Translations under genes and position numbers: made by a program
IMG/VR virus record: IMGVR_UViG_3300045240_000185
Coordinates: 1 to 40,390 of that record
Length of the DNA: 40,390 bases
DNA from: a virus
Reading direction: 5' to 3' (one strand)
The notes under the pieces: generated by a model
Told to the model about the DNA's origin: nothing
The model's input: the letters and a program-made list of their open reading frames with translations, nothing else
Databases searched by the model: none
Shown: positions 37,198 through 40,390 of the stretch, piece by piece
How the letters are laid out: the number at the start of each line of letters is the position of its first letter
Numbering within the stretch: the first letter of the stretch is position 1

Positions 37198-37400
37198 CGG
37201 CGCTTCGCCAGCGTGGCCAGCCGCGCATAGCCCGTCGGCGCCTCCCTGGCCCGTATCGAGTGCCACTGCCCCCACGGGTCGCGCACGTTGAGCCAGCCCT
37301 GCTCGCGCCCCCAAATCACCCTCGGGGGAAAAAATCCGGAATCCCGGTATATATACCCCGGATTTGGGATTTTCCCTTTAGGACTAAACTCACCAGTCAT
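37194..37400 (-). CDS. Small protein between PrimPol and nuclease genes (68 aa)
   Basis: ATG 37400 overlaps the PrimPol-helicase end by 11 bases; a later GTG near 37307 would leave the palindromic stretch non-coding. The conserved-looking part is WLNVRDPWGQWHSIRAREAP followed by TGYARLAT, a pattern seen in small phage proteins. The front is encoded by an AT-rich stretch and may not be translated. Function unknown. Confidence 0.5.
   Translation of the reverse strand: MTGEFSPKGKIPNPGYIYRDSGFFPPRVIWGREQGWLNVRDPWGQWHSIRAREAPTGYARLATLAKRR
37332..37380. repeat. AT-rich palindrome cluster after the PrimPol-helicase gene
   Basis: GGTATATATACC at 37346-37357 is a perfect palindrome. It lies between AAATCCGG (37332-37339) and CCGGATTT (37358-37365), followed by GGGATTTTCCC. 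The stretch is strikingly AT-rich for this genome and next to the replication genes. An origin, a DNA-unwinding element or a transcription-control hairpin are the main options. Confidence 0.45.
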
Positions 37401-39294
37401 TTCTGGTGTCCTCGGCCACCTTCTGGGCGTAGCGGCGCGGTCGTCCGAACTGCTCCACGAGCCCCTCGTTGATCAGGTCGCGCAGCACCGCACGCAGCTC
37501 GAGCTCGCGCACGCCCAGCTCTTTCCGCAGCTCCAGAAATTCGGGCGCGTCCTCGTGATTGGTGGGCAGCGACGCCAGGATCTCGATACGCAACCCCTCG
37601 CGCCGCACGGTCCCGACGTCGCCCACCGCGCGGAACGTCGACCGCTCGCCGTCCTCGCCCGGCACGAACTCGACGAGCAGCTTGTCCGGCGTCTCCTCGA
37701 AGCGCGAGATGCCGTCGAGCAGACGCTGGCGCTCCTTGCCGGTCTGGTCGCCAGTGAGCCGCTGCAGGTGGAGCACGATGTCCACCGCGCCCGCGAACGC
37801 CGACGAGCCGCGGCCGCTGTCGCCCACCTCACCGCCCGACTTGCGGTCGTGGCGGCTGGTCACGATGGCCAGCCCGTCGGACGTCGCTGCCTGCAGCGGC
37901 TCCATGGTTTCCATCGCGGCCCCGGACTTGTTTTCGTCCTCGCCGCGGATCCCGCTGAACTGCGCCAGCGTGTCGACGATCAACAGACCAGCGCCAACCT
38001 CTTTCGCCTTGTTCCGCGCGTCGACGACGATGTCCGTCCACTTGCGGCCCACCACGCGGTTCCACATCAAGATGTGGAGGTCCTCGCGATCGAGCAGCCC
38101 GGCCCTTGACAGGTTTCTCTTAAAGCTGGGGCCAGACTGCTCGGTCAGATAGCAGATCGGCGTGTAGATCGTCGGCCGCCCCAGGAACTCCTCGCCGTGC
38201 AGGATGCAGTAGACGAGCGCGAGTATCAGCGTCGTCTTGCCGGCTTGCTTGGCTTTCCCGTCGAGCTCGGTGCTCAGGCCCGCACCGACCAGCCCGTGCG
38301 CGAACCAGCGGATGGTTTCATCCTCGAGCGCGTTCACGCTCGCGGCCGTCAGCCACTCAACCGTCGTCGGCGCTGCCGGTGCTGGCCTGTTCCGTGGCTC
38401 GCGCCGGATGCGGCCCGGTCCCTGGCCGGCCACCGCCGCAGCGGTAATGATGCGGTACCGCTCCGCGGCGTCGCCGCGCTTCGAAAACTTCTCCCAGCCG
38501 AGCGCCACGTCGCGCTCGGCGAGCAGCTCCTCGACGAACGGCGGCCGACAGCCCGCCTCGAGCAGACGCACCGCCAGCGACCACAGCGAGTGACTGCGAT
38601 CGACGTGCCCGTTCAGCCGACGGTCATAGACCCGCCCCGCCCAGCGCTCCATGCCCTCGAGCGACAGCACCACCGGTGGCGCGTCCTCGTCGTCAGCCTG
38701 CGGCGCCGCTATCGGCCGTCGGTGGCGCGCCAGCATCGCCACGGCCCACTCCGGCGACATCTTCCTGGCCGTCTCGAGCAGGATGCCGCTGGCCGGCTCG
38801 AGCCACGTGTACAGACGCCCGCTCTGGTGCAGGCTCGGCGGCATCACCGCATAGCCGGCGCTCAGCACGTCGTACTCGCCGGTGTGGCAGTCGCGATACA
38901 CCTCGCAGTGCTCCGGCCGACGGTACAGGTGGTGGGCGTGGCCCTCGCCGCCGCCTGAGGCAAACCGCAGCGTCGGCGGTAACCCGCGCGCGGTGAACTC
39001 GGCAAACCACTCGATGCTGTCGGGCGCGATGTCGACCAGGCCGGCGCGCGCCAGGTCGATGCCGATATTGGCTCGCGGGAACATCGTCCACCAGCGTCGG
39101 ATGGTCGCCTCGTCGCAACTGGCGTCGTCGAGCCCGTGCAGCGTCCGCGGATGTTTGCCAGGGCTCTCGCAGCGGGCACGCTTGGGGCAGTCGCACACCC
39201 CATCCACCGGCGTGTGCAGCGGGACCACCGGCCAGCCGATCTCGGCGTAGTTCAGGGCAGCGAGGACGAGCGCGTCGGTCTCGGTGGTCGTCAT
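37390..39294 (-). CDS. PrimPol-helicase replication protein (634 aa)
   Basis: The N-terminal bifunctional primase/polymerase domain (about 8-170) has ALNYAEIGWPVVPLH, a Cys-rich CDCPKRARCESPGKHP loop, LVDIAPDS with Asp88 and Asp92, GEGHAHHLYRRP, and GYAVMPPSLHQSGRLYTW. A RecA/RepA-like helicase ATPase (about 335-540) follows: Walker A GKAKQAGKTT at 346-355 and LLIVDTLAQFSG with Asp441, then a winged-helix-like end. It would prime and unwind phage DNA. ATG 39294 overlaps the nuclease stop (ATGA). The usual D-x-D of PrimPol is altered to D-x3-D. Confidence 0.88.
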   Translation of the reverse strand: MTTTETDALVLAALNYAEIGWPVVPLHTPVDGVCDCPKRARCESPGKHPRTLHGLDDASCDEATIRRWWTMFPRANIGIDLARAGLVDIAPDSIEWFAEFTARGLPPTLRFASGGGEGHAHHLYRRPEHCEVYRDCHTGEYDVLSAGYAVMPPSLHQSGRLYTWLEPASGILLETARKMSPEWAVAMLARHRRPIAAPQADDEDAPPVVLSLEGMERWAGRVYDRRLNGHVDRSHSLWSLAVRLLEAGCRPPFVEELLAERDVALGWEKFSKRGDAAERYRIITAAAVAGQGPGRIRREPRNRPAPAAPTTVEWLTAASVNALEDETIRWFAHGLVGAGLSTELDGKAKQAGKTTLILALVYCILHGEEFLGRPTIYTPICYLTEQSGPSFKRNLSRAGLLDREDLHILMWNRVVGRKWTDIVVDARNKAKEVGAGLLIVDTLAQFSGIRGEDENKSGAAMETMEPLQAATSDGLAIVTSRHDRKSGGEVGDSGRGSSAFAGAVDIVLHLQRLTGDQTGKERQRLLDGISRFEETPDKLLVEFVPGEDGERSTFRAVGDVGTVRREGLRIEILASLPTNHEDAPEFLELRKELGVRELELRAVLRDLINEGLVEQFGRPRRYAQKVAEDTRNDW

Positions 39295-39707
39295 AGGACG
39301 TGAACCTCGGGATGAGTGATCAACTGCAGCACGCGCTCGCGGTCGCGCGGCCGGGCCTGCACGAACGTCTGACCGCACGCTTTCAACATCGCGCCCACGT
39401 GCCGCTGCTCCGTCTCGAGGTGGCCGCGTTCTGCCTTGAGCTCGAGCCACAACATGTACGGCGGCTTGATCGCGAAGATGTCCGGGAAGCCTTTCTCGAT
39501 ACCGCGGTAGATCTTCGTGCGGCAGCGCGTACACACCACCACGTTCGGCGGAATGTGCAGCCACCACCACCCGAAGACGTCGAGCGCTTCTTCGACCTGC
39601 TTCTGCCAGGCGGCTTCGCTGAGCCGCCCATCCATCAGCCGACGGAAGTCGCGACCGTCGAGCGGCGGCTGGGCGGCCCCGGGCTTCTTAACTCGCCGTG
39701 CGACCAT
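39291..39707 (-). CDS. VRR-NUC-type nuclease (138 aa)
   Basis: WQKQVEEALDVFGWWWLHIP precedes the active-site region: KGFPDIFAIKPPYMLWLELKAE gives the D and E-x-K pair, and ETEQRHVGAMLKACGQTFVQ the closing helix and strand. It is a single-domain PD-(D/E)XK-like nuclease common in phage replication operons, thought to cut branched or 3'-flap DNA. ATG 39707 lies within the end of the preceding gene. Confidence 0.88.
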   Translation of the reverse strand: MVARRVKKPGAAQPPLDGRDFRRLMDGRLSEAAWQKQVEEALDVFGWWWLHIPPNVVVCTRCRTKIYRGIEKGFPDIFAIKPPYMLWLELKAERGHLETEQRHVGAMLKACGQTFVQARPRDRERVLQLITHPEVHVL

Positions 39708-39888
39708 TCCGTCCCTTCTTTGGTACCGACGGCGGGAACCAGACGTCGAGCGTCTCGCGCGAGATCGCCGACAGGTCGACGACGCGCACCACGCCCGATA
39801 CAACCTTGATCGAGGCAAAGACGCCGTTGGGGGTGGTGAGATGCGCCGCGAGATCCTCGTCGAGCTCGACCAGGAGCCACCGACTCAT
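39688..39888 (-). CDS. Small hypothetical protein (66 aa)
   Basis: ATG 39888 overlaps the previous stop (ATGA), and its end overlaps the nuclease start by 20 bases. It is strand-rich (MSRWLLVELDEDLAAHLTTP; IKVVSGVVRVVDLS). Unknown function in the early operon. Confidence 0.65.
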   Translation of the reverse strand: MSRWLLVELDEDLAAHLTTPNGVFASIKVVSGVVRVVDLSAISRETLDVWFPPSVPKKGRNGRTAS

Positions 39889-40106
39889 GCGCTCAACTTG
39901 GTCCTCAACGCGGCGAGAACCTCGAGTTTCTGCCAGCGCAGTTCATGCAGTCTCTCGTGCGACGGCGTGCAATCGATTCCGCCGATAACAATCGGGGGAA
40001 TCTTCCGAGTCGGCGCCTTCATCTTCGCGAATACGCGATCCATCTCCGTCTGTACCAGGTCGTAGAGTTCTGCCTGCTCAGCACGCGACACGGCAACGTC
40101 GGTCAT
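39885..40106 (-). CDS. Small helical protein (73 aa)
   Basis: ATG 40106 follows two bases after the join-spanning gene. Helical first third (EQAELYDLVQTEMDRVFAKM), a Pro/Ile turn, then a basic helix (ERLHELRWQKLEVLAALRTK). Function unknown. Confidence 0.65.
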   Translation of the reverse strand: MTDVAVSRAEQAELYDLVQTEMDRVFAKMKAPTRKIPPIVIGGIDCTPSHERLHELRWQKLEVLAALRTKLSA

Positions 40107-40108
40107 GG

Positions 40109-40390
40109 CTACTGGTCATCCCCGGGTGACGGACGCGGACCACGCCGAGCACCGGCTCCCACCGCTGCTGGCTCTTTCGCCTTCTTCACGTACGGCTTGA
40201 GCCGCAGCAGACGCAGCCGCTGACCACCATCCGACAACTCGGCCCACTCCACGTCCGCGATGGCTTTCTTGCCGACCAGCGCGTCCTCCCAGCCGGAGTC
40301 GAGCATCTCGTTGACCTCGTCGTCCGTCAGCCGGTGGCCGACCAGGGCATTGGCGATCTCGCGGCCCGGCGCGATCTTGTTGGTCGCCGG
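40109..40390 (-). CDS. Hypothetical 173-aa protein, 3' part (begins at 373 across the join)
   Basis: This is the second part of the gene that starts at ATG 373. The shared 127 bases put both parts in the same frame, and the stop is TAG at 40109. It encodes the middle and the basic C-terminal tail (VKKAKEPAAVGAGARRG). Confidence 0.8.
   Translation of the reverse strand, partial: PATNKIAPGREIANALVGHRLTDDEVNEMLDSGWEDALVGKKAIADVEWAELSDGGQRLRLLRLKPYVKKAKEPAAVGAGARRGPRPSPGDDQ
40264..40390. repeat. Terminal direct repeat, right copy
   Basis: Identical to 1-127. See the left copy: it most likely marks the overlap of a circular assembly. Confidence 0.95.

Noticed and set aside
1-40390. tRNA genes
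   Set aside because: No convincing cloverleaf with a T-arm GGTTCRA and paired acceptor ends was seen by eye; a dedicated search would be needed to be certain.

Overview
The window is the complete genome of a temperate, podovirus-like bacteriophage or prophage, assembled as a circle. Bases 1-127 are repeated exactly at 40264-40390, so the unique circle is 40,263 bp, and one gene runs across the join. The DNA is GC-rich with tight ATGA/GTGA gene overlaps. An actinobacterial host is the best guess (inference): the phage carries an Rpf-type (resuscitation-promoting factor) domain, a GP88-family protein, and -10 boxes only 6-7 bases before start codons, as in leaderless actinobacterial mRNAs. No host gene is present to prove it.

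Layout. (1) Early operon, minus strand, reading leftward from 1918 through the circle join and on from 40390 to 36178: ribbon-helix-helix (RHH) protein, Gp157-family protein, a small His/Cys protein, Rpf-like muralytic protein, membrane protein, an unknown 173-residue protein, two small proteins, VRR-NUC nuclease, PrimPol-helicase, a small protein, a RecB/Cas4-like nuclease and two small proteins. (2) Control region 1739-5340: a PAS-domain protein flanked by two RHH proteins, then a large serine integrase and a terminator. Two identical 19-bp elements stand about 32 bases before the first genes of the leftward early operon and the rightward integrase operon. (3) Plus-strand accessory module 5362-7886: two HNH endonucleases, an AN1-like zinc finger and small unknown proteins. 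(4) Late operon, minus strand, 33744 to 8021: small terminase, large terminase, portal, ejection proteins (one of 2137 residues with transglycosylase and C39-like peptidase domains), scaffold, major capsid protein, head-tail connector proteins, collagen-like fibre, tail nozzle-like protein, fibre, and a lysis group (C39-like peptidase plus two tiny membrane proteins). Two plus-strand HNH genes sit on either side of the capsid gene. (5) Plus-strand module 33863-36104: GP88, small zinc-type and membrane proteins and a Cro/Xre-type regulator, started by a good leaderless promoter.

There is no tape-measure, tail-tube or sheath gene. The order terminase-portal-ejection proteins-scaffold-capsid-adaptor-nozzle-fibre fits a short-tailed phage. 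Replication appears to rest on the PrimPol-helicase and nucleases, because no family A or B DNA polymerase was found. The most novel parts are the PAS/RHH/twin-operator switch next to the integrase, and an Rpf-type cell-wall enzyme placed in the early operon instead of the lysis group.
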